Assembly (NCBI GenBank): GCA_945869265.1
Contig: CAMBOI010000001.1
Coordinates: 1-64,000, forward strand
Length of the DNA: 64,000 bases
Direction of reading: 5' to 3'
DNA from: an uncultured Prevotella sp.
Lineage (GTDB): Bacteria; Bacteroidota; Bacteroidia; Bacteroidales; Bacteroidaceae
A model generated the notes under the pieces. That model had not been told where the DNA came from and made no database searches. It saw only the letters and a list, made by a program, of their open reading frames with translations. Shown in pieces: positions 24,647 through 33,036 of this stretch. Numbering within the stretch: the first letter of the stretch is position 1; each line of letters begins with the position of its first letter. The translations under genes and the position numbers were made by a program.

Positions 24647-26962
24647 ATGCAGAAAAATCTTGTAATAGTCGAGTCACCGGCTAAGGCGAAGACTATTGAA
24701 AAGTTTCTTGGAGATGACTTTAAGGTCATGTCGAGTTATGGTCATATTAGGGACTTGAAGAAAAAAGAGATTAGTGTAGATATGGATACCTTGAAGCCAT
24801 CCTATGAGATACCAGAGGAAAAGGTAAAGGTGGTGAAGGAACTTAAAGCCAATGCCAAGAATGCCGAAAAGGTATGGTTGGCATCCGATGAAGACCGCGA
24901 GGGAGAATCTATCTCGTGGCATCTATGCGAGGTGCTTGGTCTTGACGAGAAGAAAACGAGCCGAATCGTTTTCCACGAAATCACCAAACCGGCTATCTTG
25001 GAGGCTATCAAGAACCCAAGGCATATCGACATGAATCTTGTGAATGCCCAACAAGCACGTCGTGTGCTCGACCGTATTGTGGGCTTCAAACTCTCCCCGG
25101 TGTTGTGGCGTAAGGTAAAGCCTGCTCTCTCTGCCGGACGTGTGCAGAGTGTTGCAGTGCGACTTATCGTGGAGCGCGAGAGGGAAATCCAGAACTTCAA
25201 GAGTGAGTCATATTACAGGGTGAGTGCCATCTTTGCTGTTGAGGACAAGGAGGGGGCAATGTCTGAGGTGAAGGCCGAACTGCCCTCGCGATTCAAGAGC
25301 CGTGAGGAAGTGCTTGCGTTCCTCGAAAAGTGTCAGCAAGCCGAATTCAAGGCTGATGCGGTGAGCAAGAAACCGTTGAAGCGTTCTCCGGCACCTCCTT
25401 TCACCACTTCTACCCTGCAGCAGGAGGCAGCTCGCAAGTTGGGATTCACCGTTTCTCAGACTATGACGATTGCCCAACATCTATATGAAAACGGATACAT
25501 AACATATATGCGTACCGACTCAGTCAACCTCTCTGCCTTGTGCATCAATGGCAGCAAGGAGGAGATTTGTCAATTGTGGGGCGACAAGTATAGCAAGCCT
25601 CGACAGTTCCACACTCAGTCGAAGGGTGCGCAGGAGGCTCACGAGGCTATCCGTCCTACAGATATGTCTGCCTCCACCATAGATAGCAGGGGACAGGAAA
25701 AGCGTCTTTACGAACTGATATGGAAGCGCACCATAGCAAGTCAGATGGCGGATGCCGAGATCGAGAAGACGACAGTGAATATCTCGGGCTCCGGTCTCGA
25801 CGAGCAGTTTGTTGCTAATGGTGAGGTTGTGAAGTTCGATGGTTTTATAAAGGTGTATCATGAATCCACTGATGATGATGAGCAGATGGATGCAGAGGGC
25901 ACACGCATGCTTCCTCCAATATCCGAGGGACAGCCGCTTCAGCGACGTGAGGTGTCGGCATTGCAACGTTACACCCAGAGTCCGATGCGCTACACCGAGG
26001 CAAGTCTGGTGCATAAGCTTGAGGAACTTGGCATTGGTCGTCCTTCTACCTATGCTCCTACCATCAGTACCATCCAGCAACGCGAATATGTGCACAAGGG
26101 CGACAAGAAGGGCGAGGAACGCCAGTTTGAGTCAATTGTGCTCAAGGGCAAGCAGATTACCGAGAAGACCCGCACCGAGATAACAGGTGGCGACAAGGGT
26201 AAACTCATGCCCACAGACATCGGTATCGTTGTCAACGACTTCCTCCTGCAGTATTTCCCCACTATCATGGATTATAACTTCACCGCCAAGGTGGAGCAGA
26301 AGTTTGACGAGATTGCCGAGGGCAAGGAGAAATGGACTGACATGATGAGTGATTTCTACCAAGACTTCGAACCGGTTGTTGAGAACACGATGAACATCAG
26401 GGCTGAGCATAAGGCTGGAGAGCGACAGCTGGGTGTTGACCCCAAGAATGGCAAACCGGTATATGTAAAAATCGGTCGCTTTGGCCCTGTAGTGCAGATT
26501 GGCGATGCCGAGGACAAGGAGAAACCCAAGTTTGCCCAACTGCCATCTGAATTCAGTATGGAGAGCATCACTCTCGACGAGGCTATGGAACTATTCAAGC
26601 TGCCACGCGACCTCGGAAAGTTTGAGGGCAAGACAGTGTCGGTGGGCACCGGACGTTTCGGTCCCTATATTCTCCACGACAAGAAATATGTGTCAATCCC
26701 CAAGGATCTTGACCCCTTGACTATCACCCTCGACAATGCAGTGGCTCTCATCAACGACAAGCGTCAGCAGGAGCAGAAACGCCATCTCAAGAGTTTCGAC
26801 GAAGACCCTAAGATGGAGGTTCTCAACGGCAGATATGGTCCCTATATCCAGTATGACGGCACCAACTACCGTCTGCCGAAGAATATGCACGACAGGGCAG
26901 CTGAACTCACCTACGAGGAATGTAAGAACATTGTTGAGTCAACACCCGTGAAGAAAAAATGA
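24647..26962 (+). CDS. topA: DNA topoisomerase I
   Basis: 771-aa type IA enzyme that relaxes negative supercoils. The Toprim domain starts KNLVIVESPAKAKTIEKFLG and contains the acidic triad D81-E-D83-R-E85. The catalytic tyrosine is in YITYMRTDS (Y287). Instead of zinc fingers, the C-terminus has three copies of the GRFGPxxQ/GRYGPYIQ Toprim C-terminal repeat (around residues 606, 665 and 726). The TGA overlaps the aroK ATG by 4 nt. Confidence 0.95.
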   Translation: MQKNLVIVESPAKAKTIEKFLGDDFKVMSSYGHIRDLKKKEISVDMDTLKPSYEIPEEKVKVVKELKANAKNAEKVWLASDEDREGESISWHLCEVLGLDEKKTSRIVFHEITKPAILEAIKNPRHIDMNLVNAQQARRVLDRIVGFKLSPVLWRKVKPALSAGRVQSVAVRLIVEREREIQNFKSESYYRVSAIFAVEDKEGAMSEVKAELPSRFKSREEVLAFLEKCQQAEFKADAVSKKPLKRSPAPPFTTSTLQQEAARKLGFTVSQTMTIAQHLYENGYITYMRTDSVNLSALCINGSKEEICQLWGDKYSKPRQFHTQSKGAQEAHEAIRPTDMSASTIDSRGQEKRLYELIWKRTIASQMADAEIEKTTVNISGSGLDEQFVANGEVVKFDGFIKVYHESTDDDEQMDAEGTRMLPPISEGQPLQRREVSALQRYTQSPMRYTEASLVHKLEELGIGRPSTYAPTISTIQQREYVHKGDKKGEERQFESIVLKGKQITEKTRTEITGGDKGKLMPTDIGIVVNDFLLQYFPTIMDYNFTAKVEQKFDEIAEGKEKWTDMMSDFYQDFEPVVENTMNIRAEHKAGERQLGVDPKNGKPVYVKIGRFGPVVQIGDAEDKEKPKFAQLPSEFSMESITLDEAMELFKLPRDLGKFEGKTVSVGTGRFGPYILHDKKYVSIPKDLDPLTITLDNAVALINDKRQQEQKRHLKSFDEDPKMEVLNGRYGPYIQYDGTNYRLPKNMHDRAAELTYEECKNIVESTPVKKK

Positions 26963-27489
26963 GAAGAATAATCCTCATCGGCTATATGGGAGCCGGAAAG
27001 ACCACCGTAGGCAAGGCGTTGTCGAAGGCTATGGGACTGCAGTTCTATGATCTCGACTGGTATATCGAGAGCCGTATGCGTAAGACCGTTGCACAGATTT
27101 TCGCCGAGCGCGGGGAGGAAGGATTCCGCCAGATAGAGCGCAACATGCTTCACGAGGTGGCTGAGTTCGAGGATGTCATCCTTAGTTGCGGAGGTGGCAC
27201 CCCATGCTTCTTCGACAATATGGACTACATGAACGCCCAGGGAGAGACAATCTATCTCAAGGCTGATCCCGAAGTGCTCTACAAACATCTGCTAATGGGC
27301 AAGACTGAGCGCCCTCTGCTCAAGAACAAGACACCCGAGCAACTCATAGCTTTCATCAAGGAGCAATTGGAGAAACGCGAACCCTTTTACTCCAAGGCTA
27401 AGCATGTGCTCGATGTTAGTTTAATGGACAATTATGAGAAAATTCAAATATCAGTGACTAATATATTAGATCTAATCGGACAAGAATGA
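26959..27489 (+). CDS. aroK: Shikimate kinase
   Basis: 176-aa P-loop kinase that phosphorylates shikimate at the 3-OH. The Walker A motif is GYMGAGKTT (K14). DLDWYIESRM and ERGEEGFRQIE are the substrate-binding blocks, and SCGGGTP the central glycine loop. Translation is likely coupled to topA (4-nt overlap, ATGA) and to speA (another ATGA overlap). Confidence 0.94.
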   Translation: MRRIILIGYMGAGKTTVGKALSKAMGLQFYDLDWYIESRMRKTVAQIFAERGEEGFRQIERNMLHEVAEFEDVILSCGGGTPCFFDNMDYMNAQGETIYLKADPEVLYKHLLMGKTERPLLKNKTPEQLIAFIKEQLEKREPFYSKAKHVLDVSLMDNYEKIQISVTNILDLIGQE

Positions 27490-29378
27490 AAAAGTGGACT
27501 ATAGAAGACTCGAAAGAGCTCTACAACATCAATGGTTGGGGCACCTCCTATTTTGGTATTAATGAAGAAGGTGATGTCTATGTCACACCTTGTAAGGACA
27601 ATACCCAAATCGACATCCGTGAAGTGATGGACGAACTGGCTCTTCGTGATGTCACTCCCCCTGTGCTTTTGAGATTTCCTGATATTCTCGACAATCGTAT
27701 CGAGAAGACGAGTAGCTGTTTCAAGAAGGCTGCCGAGGCATATGAATACAAGGCGGAGAACTTTATCATCTATCCGATAAAGACTAATCAGATGCAGCCA
27801 GTGGTAGAGGAGATTATTAGCCATGGACGCAAGTTTAATCTCGGACTTGAAGCGGGTTCCAAACCCGAGCTACATGCCGTTATTGCCGTTCAGTGCCAAA
27901 GCGACTCGCTCATCATCTGCAACGGATATAAGGACCAAAGCTATATCGAACTTGCCCTTCTCGCACAGAAGATGGGTAAGAGAATTTTCATTGTGGTGGA
28001 GAAACCCAACGAACTCGAACTGATAGCCCGTGAGGCAAAGAAACTGAACGTAAGACCCAATCTCGGTATTCGTATCAAACTCGCTTCGTCGGGCAGCGGT
28101 AAGTGGGAGGAGAGCGGTGGAGATGCCAGTAAGTTTGGGCTCACCAGCACCGAACTGCTTGAGGCACTCGAATTGCTGGATAAGAAAGGTATGCGCGACT
28201 GCCTCCGTCTGATACATTTCCACATCGGCAGTCAGATTACCAAGATACGTCGTATTCAGGCTGCATTGCGCGAGGCCTCGATGTTCTATGTGCAGCTTCA
28301 TAAATTGGGATATAATGTAGATTTTGTGGATTGTGGTGGCGGACTTGGTGTTGACTACGACGGCACACGCTCGCCAAGTAGCGAGAGTTCGGTCAACTAT
28401 TCCATCCAGGAGTATGTCAACGACTGTATCTATACATTCGTCGATGCTGCCAACAAGCACGACCTGCCACATCCCAACCTTATCACCGAGAGCGGACGCT
28501 CGCTCACTGCCCATCACTCGGTGCTCGTCATCGACGTGCTCGAAACGGCTTCGCTGCCCGAGATGCCCGAGGAGTATGAGCCTGATGAAAACAGCCATCA
28601 GTTGGTGAAGGACCTCTATGATATCTGGGATAATCTCAATCCGCGCTCTATGCTCGAGGACTGGCATGATGCCGAACAGATACGCGAGGAGTGTCTCGAC
28701 CTCTTCACCCACGGACTAGTGGATCTCAAGACACGTGCCGAAATCGAGAGTATGTACTGGAGCGTGTGTCACGAGATAAACATCCTTGCAAAGCATCTCA
28801 AGCACACCCCCGAGGAGCTCATGAATCTCGACAAACTGCTGGCCGACAAGTATTTCTGCAATTTCTCGCTCTTCCAGTCGCTGCCCGACTCATGGGCCAT
28901 CGACCAGCTATTCCCGATTATGCCTATCCAAAGGCTTAACGAGCGCCCCACTCGCAGTGCAACGTTGCAGGACATCACTTGCGACAGCGACGGAAAGATA
29001 GCCAACTTCGTCACCAATCGCAACAACTCGCATATCCTGCCCGTTCACACCCTGCGCAAGAGCGAACCGTATTATCTCGGTGTGTTCCTCGTGGGAGCCT
29101 ACCAGGAGATACTTGGAGATATGCACAACCTCTTTGGAGACACCACTGCCGTTCATGTCAGTGTGAAGGACGACCACTATCACATCGACCAGGTGATTGA
29201 TGGCGAAACAGTGGCTGAGGTGCTCGACTATGTGCAGTACGACCCCAAGAAACTCGTGCGCCAGTTGGAGATATGGGTCACTAAGAGTGTCAAGGCTGGT
29301 AAGATAACGCTTGAGGAGGGCAAGGAGTTCCTCTCCAACTATCGTTCCGGTCTCTATGGATATACATATTTAGAATAA
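27486..29378 (+). CDS. speA: Biosynthetic arginine decarboxylase
   Basis: A 630-aa PLP-dependent fold-III decarboxylase that makes agmatine from arginine, an entry to polyamine synthesis. The PLP-lysine block is YPIKTNQMQPVV, followed by LGLEAGSKPEL, the HFHIGSQ motif, the glycine-rich VDCGGGLGVDYDG and TESGRSLTAHHSVLV. Length matches the SpeA family. It overlaps aroK by 4 nt and is followed by argB after 2 bp, linking arginine formation and use in one transcript. Confidence 0.95.
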   Translation: MKKWTIEDSKELYNINGWGTSYFGINEEGDVYVTPCKDNTQIDIREVMDELALRDVTPPVLLRFPDILDNRIEKTSSCFKKAAEAYEYKAENFIIYPIKTNQMQPVVEEIISHGRKFNLGLEAGSKPELHAVIAVQCQSDSLIICNGYKDQSYIELALLAQKMGKRIFIVVEKPNELELIAREAKKLNVRPNLGIRIKLASSGSGKWEESGGDASKFGLTSTELLEALELLDKKGMRDCLRLIHFHIGSQITKIRRIQAALREASMFYVQLHKLGYNVDFVDCGGGLGVDYDGTRSPSSESSVNYSIQEYVNDCIYTFVDAANKHDLPHPNLITESGRSLTAHHSVLVIDVLETASLPEMPEEYEPDENSHQLVKDLYDIWDNLNPRSMLEDWHDAEQIREECLDLFTHGLVDLKTRAEIESMYWSVCHEINILAKHLKHTPEELMNLDKLLADKYFCNFSLFQSLPDSWAIDQLFPIMPIQRLNERPTRSATLQDITCDSDGKIANFVTNRNNSHILPVHTLRKSEPYYLGVFLVGAYQEILGDMHNLFGDTTAVHVSVKDDHYHIDQVIDGETVAEVLDYVQYDPKKLVRQLEIWVTKSVKAGKITLEEGKEFLSNYRSGLYGYTYLE

Positions 29379-29380
29379 TT

Positions 29381-30157
29381 ATGAAAAAAGAGATTATTAA
29401 TATTATAAAGGTAGGAGGGGCAGTTGTAGAAGATGAAACACAACTGTCCCGTCTTCTTTCAGATTTCTCATCGGTAGAAGGCAAAAAAGTGCTTGTGCAT
29501 GGAGGTGGCCGTCGTGCCACCAAGGTGGCAGCACAACTGGGTATAGAAACAAAAATGGTGAATGGCCGTCGTATCACCGACGCCGACATGCTCGAGGTGG
29601 TCACAATGGTGTATGGCGGACTCGTCAACAAGAATGTGGTGGCAAAGCTTCAGGCGACAGGTGTCAATGCCCTCGGTCTTACTGGTGCTGATGTGGATGT
29701 CATCCGTTCCCACAAGCGCCCCTTGAAAAACGGTATCGATTATGGTTTTGTGGGTGATGTCGATAAGGCCGACGGACGTATGCTTTCCACTCTCATCGAG
29801 GCTGGCATTACTCCCGTCATGGCACCACTCACCCACGACGGTCAAGGTAATATCCTCAATACCAATGCCGACACCATCGCTGCCGAAACGGCAAAGGCTC
29901 TTGCTCCTTATTATGATGTCACTCTCACTTTCTGTTTTGAGAAAAAGGGTGTCCTGTCTAATCCTGATGACGACGATAGTGTCATCCCTGTTATCACACG
30001 CGATGACTTCAATCGTTATGTCGCAGACGGAACAATTGCCGGCGGTATGATTCCCAAGATTGAGAACGCCCTCGATGCCATTCAGGCGGGAGTGAACAAA
30101 GTGGTCATCACCAAGGCTGATGCCCTCGGGGAAAACGCCGGAACAGTAATTATCTAA
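29381..30157 (+). CDS. argB: N-acylglutamate kinase ArgB
   Basis: 258-aa amino-acid kinase fold enzyme: IIKVGGAVVED at the N-terminus, VHGGGRRATKVAAQLGI, NGRRITDADMLEVV, NTNADTIAAETAKAL, and the C-terminal GGMIPKIENALDAIQAGV. It phosphorylates the gamma carboxyl of an N-acylglutamate in arginine synthesis. In Bacteroides the acyl group has been shown to be succinyl rather than acetyl, so succinylglutamate is the likely substrate here too. That is inference from relatives, not from residues seen. Confidence 0.93.
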   Translation: MKKEIINIIKVGGAVVEDETQLSRLLSDFSSVEGKKVLVHGGGRRATKVAAQLGIETKMVNGRRITDADMLEVVTMVYGGLVNKNVVAKLQATGVNALGLTGADVDVIRSHKRPLKNGIDYGFVGDVDKADGRMLSTLIEAGITPVMAPLTHDGQGNILNTNADTIAAETAKALAPYYDVTLTFCFEKKGVLSNPDDDDSVIPVITRDDFNRYVADGTIAGGMIPKIENALDAIQAGVNKVVITKADALGENAGTVII

Positions 30158-30221
30158 TTTACATATTTTAACATAATCAAGTGTAACAAAATCCCTTCAC
30201 AATCGTCTTCCCTATAGAGAG

Positions 30222-30740
30222 ATGGATAAAATCAGCTTTCGCAACGATATCCTGCCGCTGAAGAACAAGCTCTTCAGAATGGCTCTCCGCATCACTCTCA
30301 ACAACGCGGAGGCAGAGGATATTGTGCAAGAAACACTGATAAAGGTGTGGAAAAAGCAAGACTCTTGGAATGAGATAGAATCCATTGAGGCCTTCTGCTA
30401 CGCCATCTGCCGAAATCTCGCTCTCGACCGTATAAAACGCGCCGACAATTTCAGCGAGAGTCTTGATGAGACGCAAAATATGGCAGTTGACACCTCATAT
30501 TCTTCCAATCCGGAAGAGCAGGTGCAGCAAAGCGACAGAATAAAGCTTGTGAAGGAACTCATCGACCATCTGCCCGAGAAACAACGAAGCGTGATACAGC
30601 TCAGAGATTTCGAAGGCAAGAGTTATAAGGAAATAGCCGACATCATGCAGATGACTGACGAACTGGTGAAGGTCACTTTGTTTAGGGCTCGGCAAACGAT
30701 TAAAAAGAAATTTTTGGAAACAGAAGATTATGGACTATAA
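30222..30740 (+). CDS. ECF-type RNA polymerase sigma factor
   Basis: 172 aa. Sigma region 2 includes AEDIVQETLIKVWKKQDSWNEIESIEAFCYAICRNLALDRIKR, and region 4 includes LPEKQRSVIQLRDFEGKSYKEIADIMQMTDELVKVTLFRARQTIKKKF. Members redirect RNA polymerase, often under control of a membrane anti-sigma factor. The next gene overlaps by 11 nt and encodes a single-TM protein, a plausible partner. No regulon motif is evident in the window. Confidence 0.9.
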   Translation: MDKISFRNDILPLKNKLFRMALRITLNNAEAEDIVQETLIKVWKKQDSWNEIESIEAFCYAICRNLALDRIKRADNFSESLDETQNMAVDTSYSSNPEEQVQQSDRIKLVKELIDHLPEKQRSVIQLRDFEGKSYKEIADIMQMTDELVKVTLFRARQTIKKKFLETEDYGL

Positions 30741-31269
30741 GTATATTGAACAGTTGCTCGAACGCTATTGGGATTGCGAGACCACCAATGAGGAGGAATC
30801 CATCCTGCGCACCTTCTTCAGTCAGAAGGACGTGCCGGCGCGACTCCTCAAATACCGCAGTCTGTTTGAATATCAGAAGCAGGCAGCCGACGACTCACCT
30901 CTTGGAGATGAATTCGACAAGAAGGTGCTTGGAGCCATATACGACGACATCGAGGACTCACCCAAGGTGGTCAAGGCAAAGGTCGTGTCGTTTGGCTCGT
31001 ATGTCAAGCCGCTTTTCAAGGCTGCCGCTGTGGTGGCTATGGTGCTCACCATCGGAGATGCCGCTCAGTGGTCGATGGGCTATCGCCCACAGCAGCAGGA
31101 GGGAACTCCCGCTCAGCAGATGATAGCTGCTGACACTGCCTCCGTTGACAACGGAATGGTGACTGCTGGAGTAAATCAGAACATCAGCGACTCCATTGCC
31201 GCCAAGAGCATCAAGGTGATGACCGACTCGATTAAGCCCGAGACGGTTGCCGATCACAACATTAGATAA
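30730..31269 (+). CDS. Single-TM protein, probable anti-sigma partner
   Basis: 179 aa. An N-terminal soluble part (1-85) contains an acidic helical segment (YIEQLLERYWDCETTNEEESILRTFFSQ) like those at the start of Bacteroidota anti-sigma proteins. One transmembrane helix follows (about 92-108, LFKAAAVVAMVLTIGDA), then a roughly 70-residue polar tail that would face the periplasm. I do not recognise a named domain. The anti-sigma role is inferred from the 11-nt overlap with the sigma gene and the topology. Confidence 0.7.
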   Translation: MDYKYIEQLLERYWDCETTNEEESILRTFFSQKDVPARLLKYRSLFEYQKQAADDSPLGDEFDKKVLGAIYDDIEDSPKVVKAKVVSFGSYVKPLFKAAAVVAMVLTIGDAAQWSMGYRPQQQEGTPAQQMIAADTASVDNGMVTAGVNQNISDSIAAKSIKVMTDSIKPETVADHNIR

Positions 31270-31374
31270 TTTCTATGCTTTCTCTATAATATTAAATCAT
31301 GTTTAATAAAACACAAAGGAAACTGTGAAGTTTCTGTTCTCTCAAATTTTTCATAACATACTAACATTGTTTAT

Positions 31375-31399
31375 AGGGGTCGCCAAATCAGCGACCCCT
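31375..31399. terminator. Hairpin between convergent sigma and CPBP transcripts
   Basis: AGGGGTCGC, a 7-nt loop, then GCGACCCCT. It covers the CPBP stop codon. A T/C-rich run follows in the plus direction only, so it is a better terminator for the sigma operon than for the minus strand. Confidence 0.6.
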
Positions 31400-32161
31400 C
31401 TTCTTTGTCCATATATTCAATTGAAACAGTGCCGGAAGGAAGATGCATATCGAGAACACCACACTCATAATTACTGCCGTCTCGTTCCCACCGAAGATGT
31501 CCACAAGCTTTGTCTCGTCTCCGGGATATGCTACTGCTATGAGATATGCCACCGTGTTGTTAGCCCAATGGAACACTACTCCGGGCACGATGCTGCCCGT
31601 CCTCATATACAACCATCCCATCAGTAATCCCATCAGAAAAGCATGGGGCGTTTGTGCAGGATTGAAATGAATGAGTGCAAACAAGGCGGCTGATATGCAT
31701 ATCGCTCCCCATTTGCTTTGCATCGACGACAGGAGTACTCTCAATATAGCTCCCCTGAACACCACTTCCTCCACCACAGGAGCCAACAATGCTATCACGA
31801 AATATCCCCCGGGAGTTGAGATAATCTTTGTCAACATTTCTCCCGCAGTATCGGGCAATGCGGGCATCTGCTCCTGCAGCCACATCGATGGTATCACCAC
31901 TCCAATGGCTGCCACTGCACTCCATGCGAGGGTGGCCCATGGCTTCGATTGAATGTAGGTCTTGCCCACGGGTGTCCATTTCCTCCATAGGAAGATGAGC
32001 AATGTGATGATACTTGCCGTGGCTGATAATGCCATCAGCACTTTCGGGTCGTCGGCTTTCAGTGCGAAGATGCTGCTTAAGGCAGCTCCGAATGAAACGA
32101 TTATTTGTATGGCTGAAAATACCACCAAATAGATGGTTACGTCTAAAGAGGTCTTTTTCAT
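31388..32161 (-). CDS. CPBP family intramembrane metalloprotease
   Basis: A 257-aa polytopic membrane protein of the Abi/CPBP (CAAX protease-like) family. The hallmark EEVVFR is at 131-136, followed by ALFALIHF and GVVFHWANN with the metal-binding His residues. Substrate unknown; family members cleave within the membrane. It overlaps ribF by 4 nt at its start and ends the ATPase-ribF-CPBP operon. Confidence 0.88.
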   Translation of the reverse strand: MKKTSLDVTIYLVVFSAIQIIVSFGAALSSIFALKADDPKVLMALSATASIITLLIFLWRKWTPVGKTYIQSKPWATLAWSAVAAIGVVIPSMWLQEQMPALPDTAGEMLTKIISTPGGYFVIALLAPVVEEVVFRGAILRVLLSSMQSKWGAICISAALFALIHFNPAQTPHAFLMGLLMGWLYMRTGSIVPGVVFHWANNTVAYLIAVAYPGDETKLVDIFGGNETAVIMSVVFSICIFLPALFQLNIWTKKRGR

Positions 32162-33036
32162 TGTTCAATATTTATTAAATCCTTGTTCAACTGTTCGACC
32201 AGGGCTTCGGGAGAGTCGAATTTCCTCTCATCCCTTGTTTTCTTAATGAAGGCTATGGTGAGCGTCTTGCCATAGAGATTGCCCTCGAAATGGGGGATAT
32301 GCACCTCGATGGTGGTGGCCTTTCCGTCGAATGTTGGGCGCGTACCGATGTTCAGCATTGCCCTTCTGCTACTGAAGTCTTCATTCTCACTCCACACATC
32401 CACGGCATACACTCCTTTTTCGGGAATCAGTTTGTTGCTGTCGTTGGGGCGTATGTTTGCAGTCGGAAAACCTATTGTCCTGCCGATGTGCTCGCCCGCT
32501 ACCACCGTTCCTGTAATTGTGTATTCGTGTCCCAAGCATCTTGTGGCATCCTCTATTCGGCCTTCTTTCAGCATACGTCTTATCGACGACGAACTCACGT
32601 TGTTGCTGCCGTCGGTGAGTTCATCGCCTCTTATCACCTCTATACCGATTTCCTTGCCGTATCTCACGTAGTCGTCAAATCCCTCTGAGCGGTTATGCCC
32701 GAATCGGTTGTCATATCCCGTGGCGAGTATGCTCACGCCTAGTCGCTCCTTCAGTGTGTGGAGCATGAAGTCGCGTGCCGACTGATTTGCCATCTCGCGG
32801 TCGAAGTGCAGCACCTCGCATCTGTCTATGCCTGTGGCTTCCAGCAGTTGCTTTTTCTCTTCGAGGGTAGTGAGCATCTCGGGGCACCATTCCGGTTGCA
32901 CCACCTGACGTGGATGGCGGTCGAAGGTGATGACGCATGATTTCACGCCTCTCTCTCTCGCCACCTTCTTCAACATCTTTATAAGGTGGCAATGGCCGAT
33001 GTGCACTCCGTCGAAAAATCCTATTGTTGCTATCAT
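32158..33036 (-). CDS. ribF: Riboflavin kinase / FAD synthetase RibF
   Basis: A 292-aa bifunctional enzyme that makes FMN and then FAD. The N-terminal adenylyltransferase domain begins MIATIGFFDGVHIGHCHL with the GFFDGVHxGH nucleotide motif. The C-terminal flavokinase domain has GTVVAGEHIGRTIGFPTANI and a DVW...MLNIGTRPTFDG segment. The ATG at 33036 is used; the extra 27 codons of the longer frame are the P-ATPase end in another frame. It overlaps the ATPase stop by 1 nt. Confidence 0.94.
   Translation of the reverse strand: MIATIGFFDGVHIGHCHLIKMLKKVARERGVKSCVITFDRHPRQVVQPEWCPEMLTTLEEKKQLLEATGIDRCEVLHFDREMANQSARDFMLHTLKERLGVSILATGYDNRFGHNRSEGFDDYVRYGKEIGIEVIRGDELTDGSNNVSSSSIRRMLKEGRIEDATRCLGHEYTITGTVVAGEHIGRTIGFPTANIRPNDSNKLIPEKGVYAVDVWSENEDFSSRRAMLNIGTRPTFDGKATTIEVHIPHFEGNLYGKTLTIAFIKKTRDERKFDSPEALVEQLNKDLINIEQ

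Noticed and set aside
27870..28712. 280-aa minus-strand open frame
   Set aside because: Antisense shadow of speA with no recognisable motif.
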